This document shows, one piece after another, positions 24,454 to 37,517 of a stretch of 64,000 bases of DNA. The stretch lies in NCBI GenBank assembly GCA_004154925.1, contig QJNS01000095.1:186001-250000 (forward strand). Reading direction: 5' to 3'. Below the pieces are notes generated by a model. The model was not told the origin of the DNA. It was given only the letters and a program-made list of their open reading frames with translations, and made no database searches. The stretch is from Monosporascus cannonballus. Its lineage: Eukaryota > Ascomycota > Sordariomycetes > Xylariales. Numbering within the stretch: position 1 is the stretch's first letter; every line of letters begins with the position of its first letter. The translations under genes and the position numbers were made by a program.

Positions 24454-24854
24454 CGTCATTGCCTCTTCCTCTTCGGTATGGCGTGTTAAGTAGGATGCTG
24501 CTAATCCAGTCGCCTGGCCTGCCATGGAGCTGCGGGTAATGCTATCCACGCACTACCGCTGCCGCTACGCGGTATAGGCTGCCCGCCGGTTGCAGCCCGC
24601 TGAGCGTAAGAAGGCGACTCGCAGGAGCTAACACCTGGGGCCAAGCCTTTTCCGAAAAAGTCCGACATAATTAAAAGGACGGATTACGTTTCCCAAGGGG
24701 CGATCTTTGTGGAAATAGACCTGGAACTACCCGAACCCGTAATGCTCCGGATATAATAGCCAGCGGATTGTAGCGGGCGTACATCAGACCGCCCAGGACG
24801 CAACCTCCTTAAGCAGTGGGCGGATCATTTACGTGTTCGACAAGTATGCTGCTG
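24454..24854. other. Convergent 3' intergenic region MMM1/RCE1
   Basis: The 3' flanks of two convergent genes. No terminator signal or RNA gene was identified with confidence. The sequence is GC-balanced with several short inverted GC stretches at about 24545-24610. Confidence 0.4.
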
Positions 24855-26116
24855 TTAGATATCCATGGATACTAAAGCATTGCTGCTCTCCGTCAGGACC
24901 CCTAAGTTTATCCACCACAGGGTAGCGCCGGCGAAAAGTAAAACGTAGTACACCACCGTCCGTAAGGTCGACGGCCTCTTCACCGTTTGGCCAACGTCTC
25001 CTTTTGAGACATCTTCTTTCGGCTCTGGTTCCACCCGCCCCCAGAATCGCGGAAAGCCCATGCAGTTGCAGAAAGCATGGACGACGAAAATAGCCAATAG
25101 GCTGCCCGTTCGTAGCAACAGAAATGTTACATAGGCCCCGAATAAAGACGTGTAGCCGAGCTGTAGAAGAGACCGCAATAGGCCGAACATCACTGGCACC
25201 TGAGTGTGTGTGACTCGGAATTCGTAGAAATGATGAAAGTGTGCAAGCCCAAATATGATAGGCGAAAGAAAGATTGTCTCTGTTACTGAAGTCTGCGCCG
25301 CTAGCACCAGAGGCACGGATGCTGACCGAAATAGGACTTCTTCGGTAAAGGGGCCCTGACACTGGTTCAGTATCGCAAGGACGATGTATACGCGAAGATG
25401 TGGAATGGGCTGAGGAAAGAGAGAGATATGGGCCACAAGATCTTACGGCAATGATGTTTCGCCAAATGGTCCATTCGCTGAATAGGTCATAAATCGGCTG
25501 CAGGGTTGACCAGTCTCTCCACACCTCGTGGACTATCAAGGACTCGTACAAAGGGCCACTAAAGAGCATGGCAGTCAGTAAGAGTGACCCGCCGGTTTCC
25601 CACAAACCGACCGGCCACCACCCCATCGAGTGTAATGCCTCGCCATAGGTGGCGCGGCCATGGGAAGTTAGGATCACAAAGGTGATGGTGGAGCACGCGA
25701 CGCAGGTCATTGATGCGGACGCGATGCGAGCCCGGATCACGGACGGCGCGTCCCGGGACAGTGTCCGCGATGGCCGCGTTGTGGAGGACAGGTACAAGGG
25801 CAACACATAGAGGCACATGTAGATGACCTATCAAGGCGCCGGTTAGCATTTCCCGGGACAGGTGTCTGAAGCCGGGCTTGCAGATGGGGCCATCGACGGA
25901 ACGGCGGTTTGGTGGACTCACAAGAAGGGCCAAAGCAGTGCCTGTACTGATCGGCGGTGGCGGTTTCGCTGTCTTGTGTCAGCATCACTAAGTCCCCATC
26001 ACGTAGTCTAGCTGCTGCACGGGAGACGGGTATGGACGGCGTCAGCCAGAAGGTTGGTTCCACTTACGTTCTTCCTGTCCAAAGTAGCGATGTAGAAAAC
26101 CGCTGATGGAAGGCAT
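24855..26116 (-). CDS. RCE1: CAAX prenyl endopeptidase Rce1 (type II, CPBP family)
   Basis: ER membrane protease that removes the -AAX tripeptide from prenylated proteins such as Ras and a-factor-like pheromones. Four exons were assembled: 26116-26068, 25968-25922, 25827-25447 and 25355-24855, giving 325 residues, all junctions GT-AG and in phase. The active-site motif EExxxR appears as TEEVLFR (E164, E165, R169). FGLAHFHH supplies H198, and HAFCN supplies H252 and N256. Several hydrophobic segments precede these (VIYMCLYVLPLYLS, LLLTAMLFSGPLY). The joint WRNIIA to GPFTEEV, which skips an in-frame-looking stretch between 25446 and 25356, matches the compact WRNxxxGPxTEE arrangement of fungal homologues. 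It is divergent from the serine-rich gene. Confidence 0.92.
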
Positions 26117-28287
26117 TGTGCCGTGGTTTGTAAGATCCTAGTTACCTTATGCGGCAAGCTGATTCGCATGCAAATACCCACATGCGGTGGAGGGTAAAGT
26201 GATATCATAAACTGAATCGAAGTTGAGATGAGTGGTATCTTTCAATGGCTGAGGCACACTTCCAAAAGGGGATCAATCCGAGCCGAAAGGAGGTGCACCG
26301 ACGAGGATACTGACGGCGGTCTTTGCACGACTTTGTGGCAGTGTGGAGATGAACATGTGGAGAACCCTGGAGCCTTACCTAAAGCCCCCGAGCCCAAGAG
26401 CCGCCGGGGATACCTGCCGGTGCGAATGAGCTGCTTCCTCTTACCTACCTAGGTACAAGGGAGTATACATTGCACTTCCTCTGTCACCATCCTGCTCCTG
26501 CTGGAATGCAGGAATGCGACTTCGTGAGCACCCGTTAACCCACCTAGGTGGGTACGTACGCGCAGCTGCTTATGCTGGAATGTAAATTTAGAAACGGCGT
26601 TATTTGTCTACAACAGCAACATCATGTATGAGGGGTGCAAGCCCACATGGTTGTAGTTGCTGGATAGAAGCGCGCTGGCACAAGCGCCTACACAGCACTT
26701 CGAATACACACCTGATACATATGCCCTTAAATAAGCGCGGTTTCACTGCACCCATGCCGCTGTATGTGTGTCAAGACGGAGGCTGTCTCAGCTTTGGGCA
26801 TTCGGTGTTCTATCGATGAATCACCATATACTTATTGTTGGATTCAGGCCTTGCTCTAGGTCATGTCGCGCACATCCGTGAGTTGTCCAAGTGAAGTTCA
26901 TATCCGTACGTAACTACAGGCTCTGGAATAATCGACGCGAAATATACGCGTGGCTTAAGCTGTGTATTGTATTATCTCAATATTCCCTTCCTCATTGCTC
27001 AAAAAGTTTAGGTAGCGCGCGTTTCTCCCCCTGAACGGTACATAAAGTACTAACCATCAAGATAAGGGTATCAGTCCTCACCGCCGGTTTCTACCCACAT
27101 TCATACACATACCAACATAACTATAGGAGCTACAGCGCCGTTCACCATGATATAGGAAAAGGTTATGTCGCAGCCCAGTAACTGCATACCTATGATAAGC
27201 CTCGTCAAGGTGGCATATGGCGCTTCTTGAGACGACGGGAGCGGTTCAAATAACCACTGGCTTCTGGCACGCTCGAGGCTCTCTCCTGATGCCTGGCTAC
27301 TTTGAAACCCCCATTCAGACTTCAGCCCAGCCAGCCCTTCTTCAGATCGGACCCGCGCCATGGCTTTTCGACACTATAGACTAACTTACATATAGGTATC
27401 TCCACAGAGGCTTCCTCATTTCACCTGCATCCATCCAAACGCGCTACGGATTAGCCTCTTCCAAGTTCTTGTATACGAAGTACATGGCAATGCTTCGGCG
27501 GGCTCGCCTGCTGAAAATGTACAGAAGTCACTGATCCTTGTCAGCCAGAGCTCTTAGCAAATTGGCTGGTCTTCACTTCCAACTCTACGAAACATAATCC
27601 CTTGCACCTCCATTTTCGGGTTGCATGCTAACTAAGTATGCAGTAGTGGCTCCAAGCTTTCCATCGACAACCGTATCTAGGGTGCAGCCGCTCCAGCTTG
27701 TAGTTAGCCAATCGCTCAATTCAAGAGACTAAAAGCTCTCGCACATCGTTGCCCGACGTCTTATTTTCTCTTTTTTCCCCTTGGTATAAGCGCGGGTGGT
27801 TCTTGCGGTCGTCAGTACGGGACAAATCTTCATTCGCTTTCCCACCACGCTTGTCGCATTCATTCTTTACCATCCTGGCTGGTTCTATATGTTCTGCGAG
27901 ACTCTTGTAGACTTATAATTCATCATGCCAAACTAATTACGCTCCCTCAACTGTCGCTCATTTACCTCTGTATAGCCTTGAGCGCTCTAATATCTGAACA
28001 CTTTGGTTCCCCTCTTTACCTCTGCTTCGTCGCATTGCTACTCTAGCACTGTACCGTACATTCTACTTGTTATATTCAAAACCCGCGTCTTTCGCAAAGC
28101 ACACGGTATAATCAGTCAAGCCGACAGTCGTGTGAAGTTGAGTAATAGATGTCCGGAATTGTCCGGGATATTCAGACTGTTCCAACAAATCGATATGGGC
28201 GCTGCCGGAACGTCAATATAGCCTTAGGCCTCGAATTTCGGCTTGTGGAAATTAGCTGTGTATTTTCGGGCCGGCCCAGGAAGTAGA
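26117..28287. other. Divergent RCE1 / serine-rich gene intergenic region
   Basis: About 2.2 kb with no recognised gene. It has TACCTA-type motifs at about 26440-26455 and 26538-26560, and a CT-rich stretch with a TATA-like sequence near 27762-27790 that could be promoter DNA of the plus-strand gene. Scattered ORFs (27101-27361 minus, 26604-26819 plus, 28003-28221 plus) lack domains. Confidence 0.45.
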
Positions 28288-31127
28288 ATGTCCTCCTCGA
28301 CGTCCACTTCATCCCTGAAGTCACAGAGGACCCCATTGCACGAGAGATCAAATTCGGAGCAGAACAGGCAGAATATCCGCCTCGTCCCCTATTCCCCACC
28401 AATACCGGAAGCTGAAGCGGGCGGTTCCCAGGGACCAGAAGCTGAAGCCGGCTCCGATGACGACCATCAGACGGCAGGCGAGTCAGCCGGCGTGAATTGG
28501 GCACGAAACAGAACCCCTCTTGCGGAACAAAACTATGCCTTTGACCCAGGATTCGAAGTGTCATCGCCATCGCCGTCCCCATCCCCGGCTCCAATAGCAT
28601 GGAACAAGGCCAACCGTGTTTCAGGATCGAAATTGACACCACGCTTGTCCGGCTCTGAGTCTCGACCTGAGTCTCCCGCCCCGCCAACCCCTGTCCTTAA
28701 CAGGGCACCGTATGTCCCCAATACCAGGCGCCTGAGTGCGCCGACTCGGCCGTCTTGGAATGTGGATCGGACAGTCTCGCCAACACGTCAGCGACCTCCG
28801 TCTAGACGGAGTACGATCATTAATGTTAACTCTGACGGCACTTTCTCCCTGTGTCTTAAGCCCGCTCGACCGTCTGACAGAACAGAACCGAGCTTGACGC
28901 CTCCTCCTGTTTCGAATATCTCGACGGCCACTTCGCGGGAGCGCATTTCGTTTGGCGCGCCTAGCGCAGATCTTCCCAGCTCTCCGCCGAGTTCAGTCCC
29001 CGACCGTAGTGTCTCGCCTTGCAACCCCAGTCCTCCGTCGCTCGCGGCGGAACCCGAAGGGGCAACCACCTTTCCCACCTGGAATTACCGCATGGTTGGT
29101 GGTCTGCGTCAGATTCCCAAGACTCCGAATTCCAAGAAGCGGAAAGGAAAAGAGAAGGCGACAGAGAACGTAGTCGCAAGTTCTTCCTTGTTACCACCGT
29201 TACCCGAGACCTTCACTACATCTGCGAAAGCTTCGGGTCTTGTAGCAAAGCCATCTTTCCACTCTCATCAGTCAAGCTCGACGAATACAACAATCGAAGA
29301 AACAGTAAACTACAAAGTGGTCGGCCGCAGTTCCCCAGCACTCCCAGATTCGGGAAGCCTCGAGGCTTCGCTGCCATCGTCGAGCAATTCAAATTACAAG
29401 GTCATCGGAGAATCCTCTCCTGCCCATCATCTCATCTCTTCTCCCGCAGTCGAGTTCCTTGATACACCGGGGAGCAACAATGTGGTAGTCCACGCGGACA
29501 CTCCATCTTCGTTGGCCACTTTACCTCGAAGGCCGCGTCCGCAGTATTCTAACGACAGCCTTTCTGAACAGATACGGGAGAGGTATTCTCAAGAAAGTTT
29601 GGTAATACCGCCCCTTAATCCCCGGAAGAAACAACCTCTGGAGAAATACGATTATTACAAGAAAATTTCCAGAGAGTCTCTTCGTGGCCGTGCAAGTTCC
29701 CTTTCCTCTATATCCAGCATTATCAGCCAAGACACTGCCTCGCTATTCCTCTCATCGACTCCAAACTTAGTACGCCTCCACCACACGCCGTCTGCTTCTT
29801 CATTCCAGCAACCTTCATGGGTGGGGCAACCAAATGTCGGATCGCACCAGACTCGCATGGAACCACATCCGCATCAATGGAGCTCGCAGCTCTCGACCGT
29901 GATGTCCGAGTACGAAGGCAGCGACAGGGATAGTCGTCTCGCATCAGCCATCTCCAGGTCGGATCGTGGAAGCAGCGCGCTCGGCAGTAGACACAGCAGG
30001 CAGTTGCTTAGCATCTCGTCGTCTCTGGCGACGCAGGAGGAAGCGCTAGGGTCGTCACGGTCGTATTCTGGTCCTTTAGAGAGACCCAGCCCGGCGTATA
30101 TGAGAGGTGCCCTCCCTAGTCCACCTGCTCGTACCGTGCGGGACCTCGACGAGCACGGCGACGGACTCGCAGATCTCCAGCAGCACCAGCTTCAACATAA
30201 GCCGTCCTGGTCTCGTGTTGGGGCCTATCTCTCACGCCGAGGCTCTGATCGGGAACTGCACTCGTCGGCCAGCTCTCGCGCCGGAAGTTTCACCGCGGCG
30301 TCTATTCCTGCGTGGGCGAGGTCGGTTTATCGGCTTCCAAAATATCTGGCGAGTTTGCGAGGCTAATATGCTAGACAGACTGTACTACGGCAGCGGTGAG
30401 AGGCGGTGGCTAGCAACAGCTCCGTCAATCCATTCCCTCTCGGAGGCCGCGGCAAGCCGGCCCGAAAGTTCATTTAGAAGCGGCTCACCTGCCGACGACC
30501 ATCCCCCACAGAGTGTCTTCAACCCCCGCCGCCGACCTAGGGAACTTCCAGCCCATGCGGACCCCCCTGATTCGGCAGATGTTGCTTCCGGAGGGGTGGC
30601 CGAAATGCGGCTTGGCGCCAGGAAAAGAACTTCAAGCATCTGGTCGCCTCACCTGCGCTTCGACCGTAGAGCGATTCGATATAGCGTGTGGCAGCCGCCG
30701 TCGGTCACTTGGGCAACCGAGGGGGGTGTTTTGGGACGTAGCAACATCCAGGTACTTATGTTCGTCCTGGGGTTCGGCATTCCTCTTGGTAAGGCTATTC
30801 CGCGATCATTGTGGTGAGCACGATGAGCATCGCAGACTTGCTAACTGGACTCTAGCTTGGATGGCCGCGTCGTTCCTTCCGTTACCCCCGAAACCTGTTA
30901 TGGAGGCCTCGGAGCCAGATGATAGCGCCACTGGATTAGGCATTGCCGGGGAGCAAGGAGTTGAATCGTTTGATCGACGAATCGCGCCCATAGACGACGC
31001 ACGGTACCACAGCTCAAGATGGTGGAGAAACCTCAACCGGATAATGTCTATCATCGGACTATTGATCCTCGGTACAATTGCTACTTTGGCCGTGGTAGGC
31101 ACTCGACAGAAATGGGGTCAGCCATGA
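28288..31127 (+). CDS. Serine-rich protein with C-terminal membrane segments (function unknown)
   Basis: Resembles a group of uncharacterised Pezizomycotina serine-rich proteins that I recognise from their C-terminus, so no function is assigned. Exons 28288-30320, 30379-30788 and 30856-31127 give 904 residues. Residues 1 to about 670 are Ser/Pro/Arg-rich and probably disordered. They contain a repeated Y-[KR]-[MV]-[VI]-G motif (NYRMVGG, NYKVVGR, NYKVIGE) typical of the group. Exon 2 carries LYYGSGERRW, SSFRSGSP, RRRPRE, KRTSSIWSPHLR and SVWQPPSVTW. A hydrophobic segment spans the exon 2-3 junction (VLMFVLGFGIPLAWMAASF) and a second follows RWWRNLNR near the C-terminus. Introns are 58 and 67 nt. 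The ATG at 28288 was preferred because no ATG lies further upstream in frame. It converges with ALE1. Confidence 0.85.
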
Positions 31128-32256
31128 CGACGGAAACGGCTCGAATAATTGGGATGCATCCTACCGATACACATATACACCCATTATCTGATATATTCTT
31201 TGGCCCAACTATAGCTGCACCCCAGACCATGTCCTCCGCGCACTTGTGGACAGATGTCGAGCTGTCCTACGCGTACTTTTCTTTTCTCACAAACTCTTCA
31301 CGACTTTTACGAGCCACACGGCTTTTTCGGAGCGAATAGAACTGCTTTCTACCTGGGAGGAATCATCTGGCATCTAATGTCTTGCGCCACTTCTAACGAA
31401 TCTTCTACGCATTTACGCAACGGCACGACATGATTTTACTCAGCGAACACTATACAAGGCTCGTGTGACCGGCGTTCACCATCTGTTTCTGGCAGCCTAT
31501 TTATTTGTTTGATACTCTGTCTGGGACCTTCACGATCTACGTCTCCCTCTTCATCTAATGTCTATGTAATGGAATATACTGTGACATGGTTGTATGATAT
31601 ACAGCGGCGGAAGGAATCGGGCAGACTTGGATACGAGAAGAATCGAGACATACATGGGAAACCGCAGATCCTAATATACCTACCCTTCGTGTTCCGGAGG
31701 TCTGGGACGAGATAAAGGCATTGTATGGGTACCATTATTCTTCAGAGATGCTTGCTGGCCCACGGGGGGCGGAGGGCCATTGACTTGAGTGTACAAGCAT
31801 GTCGGTACCAGATGAGGGAACGGCGAAGTAGTAGAAAGACGATGGATGACATTACTAGAACCCCTGAGTCTGGCATGCTATCACGTGCTACGAACCAATA
31901 TACTGCAGGCGGCTTGCGGTCTTCAGTCAACCCCTTCTCTTTACTATTTCATGAGTTGATGGAAACCCGATTTGAAAGTCTGGTCGGACTTGTGCTGAAA
32001 ACACGTTCCACTAATCCATATTTTCGCCTGCTAATAATTAAGTGTCCTGGTATCCCTGACCTATGGCTACCTTATCAATACATTAGTCTACGGATGATCA
32101 CCTCCATCTAGCCGCCAATGTCGAATCACCATAGCCACGTCGTTGTGAAGAGAACGGAAAGGGGGGGTTGGCGTGCGGAGAGAGTCTTCTTTCGGCACCA
32201 ACCTAGAAGTTTCAGATCCACACTCTTGGAGAGATATATGCATGGAATCTTGAACT
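31128..32256. other. Convergent 3' region, serine-rich gene / ALE1
   Basis: 1.1 kb between two convergent genes. Small ORFs (31509-31715, 31725-32111) have no recognisable domain. No RNA gene or repeat was seen. Confidence 0.4.
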
Positions 32257-34203
32257 CTACAACGCCTTCTTAACCTCCTCGACCCGTTCTCCAGCCTCTT
32301 CCTTGGCATTGCGACTTCTCTTAGCCTGTTGCTTCTCGAGCTCGTCCTTGATTTCCTGGATAGCCTCATCGATATCCTTCACAGGATCGCCGATACCAAG
32401 GACCGGCTCCGACCGCTTGCCGTCCCCGAGGCTGTCCGTACTGGCGCTCCTGGCCAGTCTTACACCAGCAGCCCCAGTACGCTTCTCAAGCCGCTTCCGC
32501 AGATATACTTTAGCAGGCGAGGCGAAGAAGGCCATGCTGGCTCCTGTGCCGATGACGGCGTAGAAATAGACGCTGGCCCATACCGCCAAAGACTCGCCCA
32601 GGCGTAAGAGGATGAACGGGGCGACAACAAAAGAGAAGGTCGCTTGCGTCGTCAGCCAGGAGATAAAGTCGTAATACTTCTTAGTCGGCAGCGGCTGCTG
32701 AGAGACGGGATCGAGGAAGAAAGGGCGAATGTTCCGTCGCAGCTCTATGGCCCTGTGTTAGAGAGTGGGAATTCATCTACGTGCGGCGCGGGACGATGGG
32801 AACGTACTCTTGGCAACCGTTTGGACGAAACTTCCGAGCACAAAGGCGAGATAGTACCCTGGATAGAAGCCGTGCCAGAAGGCGCTGGTAACGAAGGTAG
32901 CCAAACTCGCACGGAAACCAGGTCTCTTGTTCCTAGGGGTGACGCGGAGATAGATGTAATGGCGTAGCCACTTGTTGGTGTTCATGTTCCAGTTCTCGAG
33001 GTAGGCTCGACTGTTCTGGGCTGCCTCAACTCCCCAGGGATTTATATTCTGTAGGCGATTCCACGAGATTTTGCCGGTCACAGGGTCCACGCCATTATAA
33101 CCCAATCCTGCCAGGATACAAGACCCCTCCGACAGAGACCAAACACCATAGTACTTAAACCGGGTAGTAAAGCCAACCATGTGCAGAGTGAAGACCCGAC
33201 GGAGGAAGCCGTAGTTCAGGTACCTGTCGGAGAGGAACACCTCGGGACCCCACCAGGAACCCAGCTTCAAGAACAGGCCGATATATACGAGGCCGCTGAC
33301 CATCTTCCACATAGCGGGTGTAGCACTGCGCGGTATCTTCCGCTTCTTCCTAGTTGGGGGCTTCTTCGTGGGGTCTACGGACGCCGGGACGTCGAACATG
33401 GTCGTGTCGATCCATCCGCGATATTCGTTATAGTCGAAGGCCGGCCCTACCATCAGGGACGGGAAAAAGAGGACATATGCGGCATAGTCCAGGAGTGCCG
33501 GCAGCTGGAGGATTCTTCTGTCCCTCTGGAAATCACTAAGTTGGTCTTCGGGGAGGGTGCCGTCAGCAACATTCCAGGCGAAAGCCGACAGCTTCATGAC
33601 GAGGACCATTTGAGCACCGGTGATATCGACAGCCGAGGGATTATTCGCAAACTGTCGCGACAGCTGACTCACAGCCATGTGGCCCATGAGGAAGACGAAT
33701 GCGAGCCACGGCATATAGGGAGAGGTTCGGAGGAAGTAGGCAAGGCCGTACGTGACAGCGGAAGATATGAAGAGGGTGCGGAGACCGCTCCATAGTGAGA
33801 AGAGACCGACGAGGTAGAAGATTCCGACGCTGGGAAGAGTCAGCCAGTCAGTTCAGGAGTCCATATTCCTCGAATCCCGGTGGCATACCCAATGATGAAA
33901 AGGTTCTTGTTTTGGGGTTTGGCGTCCGGTATCCGCTTCAATAGACCAGCAAGGGGATAGGAGAGCAGGAAGGAGAATAACAACTTGACTGTACGTATGC
34001 AGGGAAAGTGTTAGTTAGGCCGTCTATTTCTATGAGCAGCAAGTAGAGCAGGGCAGGATTCGGTTGCTTACGCTCATCGGGAGAGGCCCCCGTAACCCCT
34101 GACAGTAGCTCAAAGGCTGTAAAGTGGGATGTGTTAGTGAAGACTCGACAATGTTATGACTCTTCTCGAGGCAATCCATACGGTAATTAATGTAAGGTAG
34201 CAT
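32257..34203 (-). CDS. ALE1: MBOAT lysophospholipid acyltransferase (Ale1/Lpt1/Slc4 type)
   Basis: Multi-pass ER enzyme that re-acylates lysophosphatidylcholine and other lysophospholipids with acyl-CoA (Lands cycle). Five exons: 34203-34182, 34116-34072, 33988-33889, 33829-32808 and 32744-32257, giving 558 residues. The start MLPYINYPFELL and LLKRIPDAKPQNKNLFIIG match fungal Ale1. SAVDITGAQMVLVMKLSAFAWNVADG, the MBOAT Asn region WNMNTNKWLRHYIYLRV (about 336-352) and the catalytic His in FWHGFYPGYY (H375) are present. The C-terminus ends KKAL, a KKXX ER-retrieval signal. The last junction uses a CATAG acceptor, because the nearer CACAG site would bring in a stop. The gene is tandem with VRG4. 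Confidence 0.94.
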
Positions 34204-35417
34204 GGTAGATGGACTGGCCGTTGTCCGTTCCGCTGGATAAATAGACAACTATCATCGCATGAGTTCGCAGAGTGAGTGACGGAATATCTCAGAGAAGTTT
34301 GATGGAATAAGTTGGTCGACATATAAAGTAGGTATGTAGGTGTTAACGCCTCAAAGGGTAGGTAGGGTCAGGTCTGTGAAGTACCCAGGTAGGGAGCTAC
34401 CGAAGCTAGGTACTGACTGTATGACTGTATGTAGCTAGATAGGCTGAGTCGGGACAGATGGTAGATCCATTCCGCCCTGAACAGGGAGATAATGATAATA
34501 GCCACGGCCTAGTTAGGTTATTAAAGGGAGAATAGGTACGTAGGTAAGTAGGTACCTATATACTTACCCAGGTATGCAGCAAACACAATACGACCCTGAG
34601 CCTTGTGACAAATATCCACCTAGTAGGACAGCACAACAACAATTTACCAACCAAGCAATGATGTCACCTGGAGCTGCCGCTCATACTGTCGGTATATAAG
34701 CCATCCAGATACCCGTCCGGGTTGCACTAGCTCAGTCCCCGTAGACAGTATACCTATCAGCCCCGTGCACAAATACACGTGCAAGTGCCTATTTCCTCCG
34801 GTGGAATATAGCTGTATTACGTGACTGTTGTTCTTCATATCATGCGGCACAAGACGATATGCACGCCCCGCTCCTCAGAAGCCGCTCAAGGCTGGCCTGT
34901 GTGAAATTTGTCGGGTTTTGTTTTAAGGTTTTCAAGCTGGTTATACTCCCATCTATTATCATTGTCTCTATCAAGATCCGACCCTAAACAGGTTTACAAT
35001 ATGGTGACGAGTGTCCCTCAAGACAACCAATATTTCTGCTATCTCTTCTCATAAACAGTTGCACCACCCCCAATGGGATTTCTCCATGAACCCGGTCGCT
35101 TCTAACGTCCGCCATCGTGTCCCGCTATGTCCTCACCCCGTGGTCCTGTCTTGGTGTCTCTCCGGGCTCATCGCCCTTCCGATTTTGCGCCCTGTCTGTA
35201 ATTTAAATCATGTCGACCACGCAGAAGAGTTCCCTTGTCTCGCAACTTATAAAATCCGTATGCCAAAAGGGACGGCCTTAGCCGCCCATCATCGTCGGAA
35301 AGGGACAAGTACTATACAGTTGAATAGTCAAGGAGCAGAAACGCTGCCGTGGCTTCAGTCATGGTTTGCGCTCTTACCGCGGACAGCCATGGCACCACTC
35401 AACCTGCTGAACTCGTC
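34204..35417. other. Intergenic region between VRG4 and ALE1
   Basis: Promoter side of ALE1 and 3' side of the transporter gene. Rich in TAGGTA/TACCTA repeats (about 34320-34400 and 34530-34580), a dispersed motif of this genome. A 172-codon plus-strand frame (35011-35529) runs antisense into the transporter gene and has no domain; I do not regard it as a gene. Confidence 0.5.
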
Positions 35418-36790
35418 CTATGAGTTGGCAGCATCGCGGTTGCTCGCCGAGCTTGCGCTTATGGTAGGTTGCGCCGTCGGCAACGTGTTCTTGGCAACCT
35501 GCGACTGCCGCACCTTGGCCCAAGCATAGACGATACCGCTAACGAAGCCAATGAAGATGGCCGACACGCCACCAACCGTCACGGGCACCGAGAAGAAGAT
35601 AAACCCGCTAACCGCGATCGGGAGTTTGTTGAGCGCGCCCACCATCGAGTACGTCGTCGAAGACGTCACCCGAATGCACCATGCCGAGCAGTACGAGATG
35701 AAGACGGCCGCCACGCCCGAGTAGATCATGCTGATCATCAGAGAGTTTCGCGACTCAGGGGGGAAGTTCCTAACGAAGTTGGTGCTCGACCAGTCCTCAA
35801 CAAGGACGGATAACACGGTGAGCACGGGGATCGTAAGGAGGTTGTTATAAAACATAGCTAGAGCGCAATTAGCCCGCTATCCATAATCCCCATATCATTG
35901 TCGATGGGCCCGACTTACTGTCCCAGTCCTTGAAGTTCATGTTCTTGATGACCTTGCGCATTCCCAAGAGGTAAGAGGCCGTACAAAGGACGTTCATGCC
36001 CATCCATGCGTAACCGGCGTTCAAGGTGGCAAGGGCGGCGGCAGCCTCCGCTGTTTGGGCGGCGCTTCTTGTGTCGGCCCAAGCGGCGACGACAGAGCTC
36101 AGAACCATGAGTCCAAATGACAGCAAGGCCAAAGGCGTGACACTGCCCCCGAACCACAACACCTCTCCATACGCGATGACGATGATAGTCAAGTTCTTGA
36201 AGATGGTGTATACGGGCACGGAGAGGTATTGGAGTGACTTGTTGCTGGTGTAGATCATACCGACTAGCAGAAGAGAGATGGGAAACCCTAACAACGTGTC
36301 AGCGGACATTAACCCCAGGCTTTAGGGTCATATCATGAAAAGCTTTCTTTTTACACGTACACCGCTTTCCCTTGTTCGCATCAAAAGGGGCCAGGTTCTT
36401 GATCAACCCGAGCTGTTTGCAAACTTGGATTGTGACGATACACACAACCGACTACAGGACACGTTCGTTAGCAACTAGCCTTGGTCCCCTGCCATGTTGT
36501 TTGTAGGCTCCAGGCATGAAGTTTACCTGAACTGCGAGGTAGAAAAAGTTCATGTTCCACCCGTGACCGGAGACGACATATTTGTTCACTACTGTCATGC
36601 TGATGGACGACAGGCAATAGGCAAGAATCGAAATAAGCGGGCTGTTCTCGATTTGGGAGAGGGACGAGGACGCATGGTGCTGGGTTGAAGACCTCGAGGG
36701 TCGAGTCGGCGGAAGGAAGGGTTCTTTCTCCTCGGTATACCCAGAGTCGGGCATGCGAATAGCATAGTCGTCCGTCTTCTTGTCCGACAT
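35418..36790 (-). CDS. VRG4: GDP-mannose transporter (Golgi nucleotide-sugar transporter)
   Basis: Imports GDP-mannose into the Golgi lumen in exchange for GMP, feeding mannosylation of proteins and sphingolipids. Exons 36790-36527, 36451-36361, 36287-35919 and 35857-35418 give 387 residues. The N-terminal 60 residues are hydrophilic, then about ten membrane segments follow. Conserved family blocks are present: [56 protein letters not shown] split by a phase-1 intron inside Trp, FYNN at 244-247, and the GDP-mannose-binding GALNK at 315-319. Donor choice GTACGT at 36360 restores the KRW-FP junction. The first exon lies about 730 bp from the left LTR of the retrotransposon. Confidence 0.95.
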
Positions 36791-37517
36791 GATTGCAGCT
36801 GCGGAATACGGTTGGTGGTTTTTTTCTTCGCGGCAACTATCTTGCGCCCAGTATTGTTGCCAGCAATCGGCAATGCCCAAACAGCGGTTCCTCCTGGGGG
36901 CTTAGGAAACGGGTCGAGATAGGTTCAATTGAGACCAAGAAGACGAACTGCAACGGATGGAATGCGACAAGGGTGGATTGAGAGAGGGACGGAGGGAGAG
37001 AAGCCTTGAACGCCCCAATGACAGATCGATGTCCAAAGTATCGTTCTGTTTTGACTGTCCTCAGACTGGCACGGGAGGTACAAGAGGCGAAGGCAGAGGA
37101 CAGCTGGGCCTGGCTTGGTGACAGAAAATATTATGAGAACAATCAGAGGCGGCCGTCAAGAAAGAAAACGGAGAGAAATCTCGAGCGAATGATAGGATAC
37201 AGGTGTACCTTCTGAGGTAAGATACAGTATGTCACGGTAACGGTGCACTATGAATGGCCTGGCCTGCCAGCCCCCGCCCCCTAACACCTTGGTTTGCTGA
37301 CTTACGTAGTACCAAGTAGGTTGCCTCAGGTTCATTAACTACGAAACCTTGATATGAAGATGCGTACTGGGTACATATGCATATGACAAAATTTTAAAGC
37401 TACCTGCTAGGGTATCAGGCAAAAGTTTAAAACACAGTCATGTAGCGGTGGGTCGTGCTAGGAGCCACGCCATACAAATTACATGTAGTCTTCATAGGGA
37501 ACAACAAGTACATAACT
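36791..37517. promoter_or_regulatory. VRG4 upstream region abutting the transposon block
   Basis: 727 bp between the VRG4 ATG and the left LTR; it must contain the VRG4 promoter. Composition remains balanced right up to the LTR. Short plus-strand ORFs (36793-36981, 37006-37215) are not convincing. Confidence 0.45.

Noticed and set aside
25410..25446. A 37-nt intron in RCE1 using the first TCAG acceptor
   Set aside because: It is very short for a fungal intron and would insert about 18 residues between WRNIIA and GPFTEEV, where homologues are contiguous. The 91-nt intron ending at 25356 fits better.
35011..35529. 172-codon plus-strand ORF as a possible gene
   Set aside because: It overlaps the 3' end of the transporter gene antisense, has no domain, and its composition follows the opposite-strand coding constraint.
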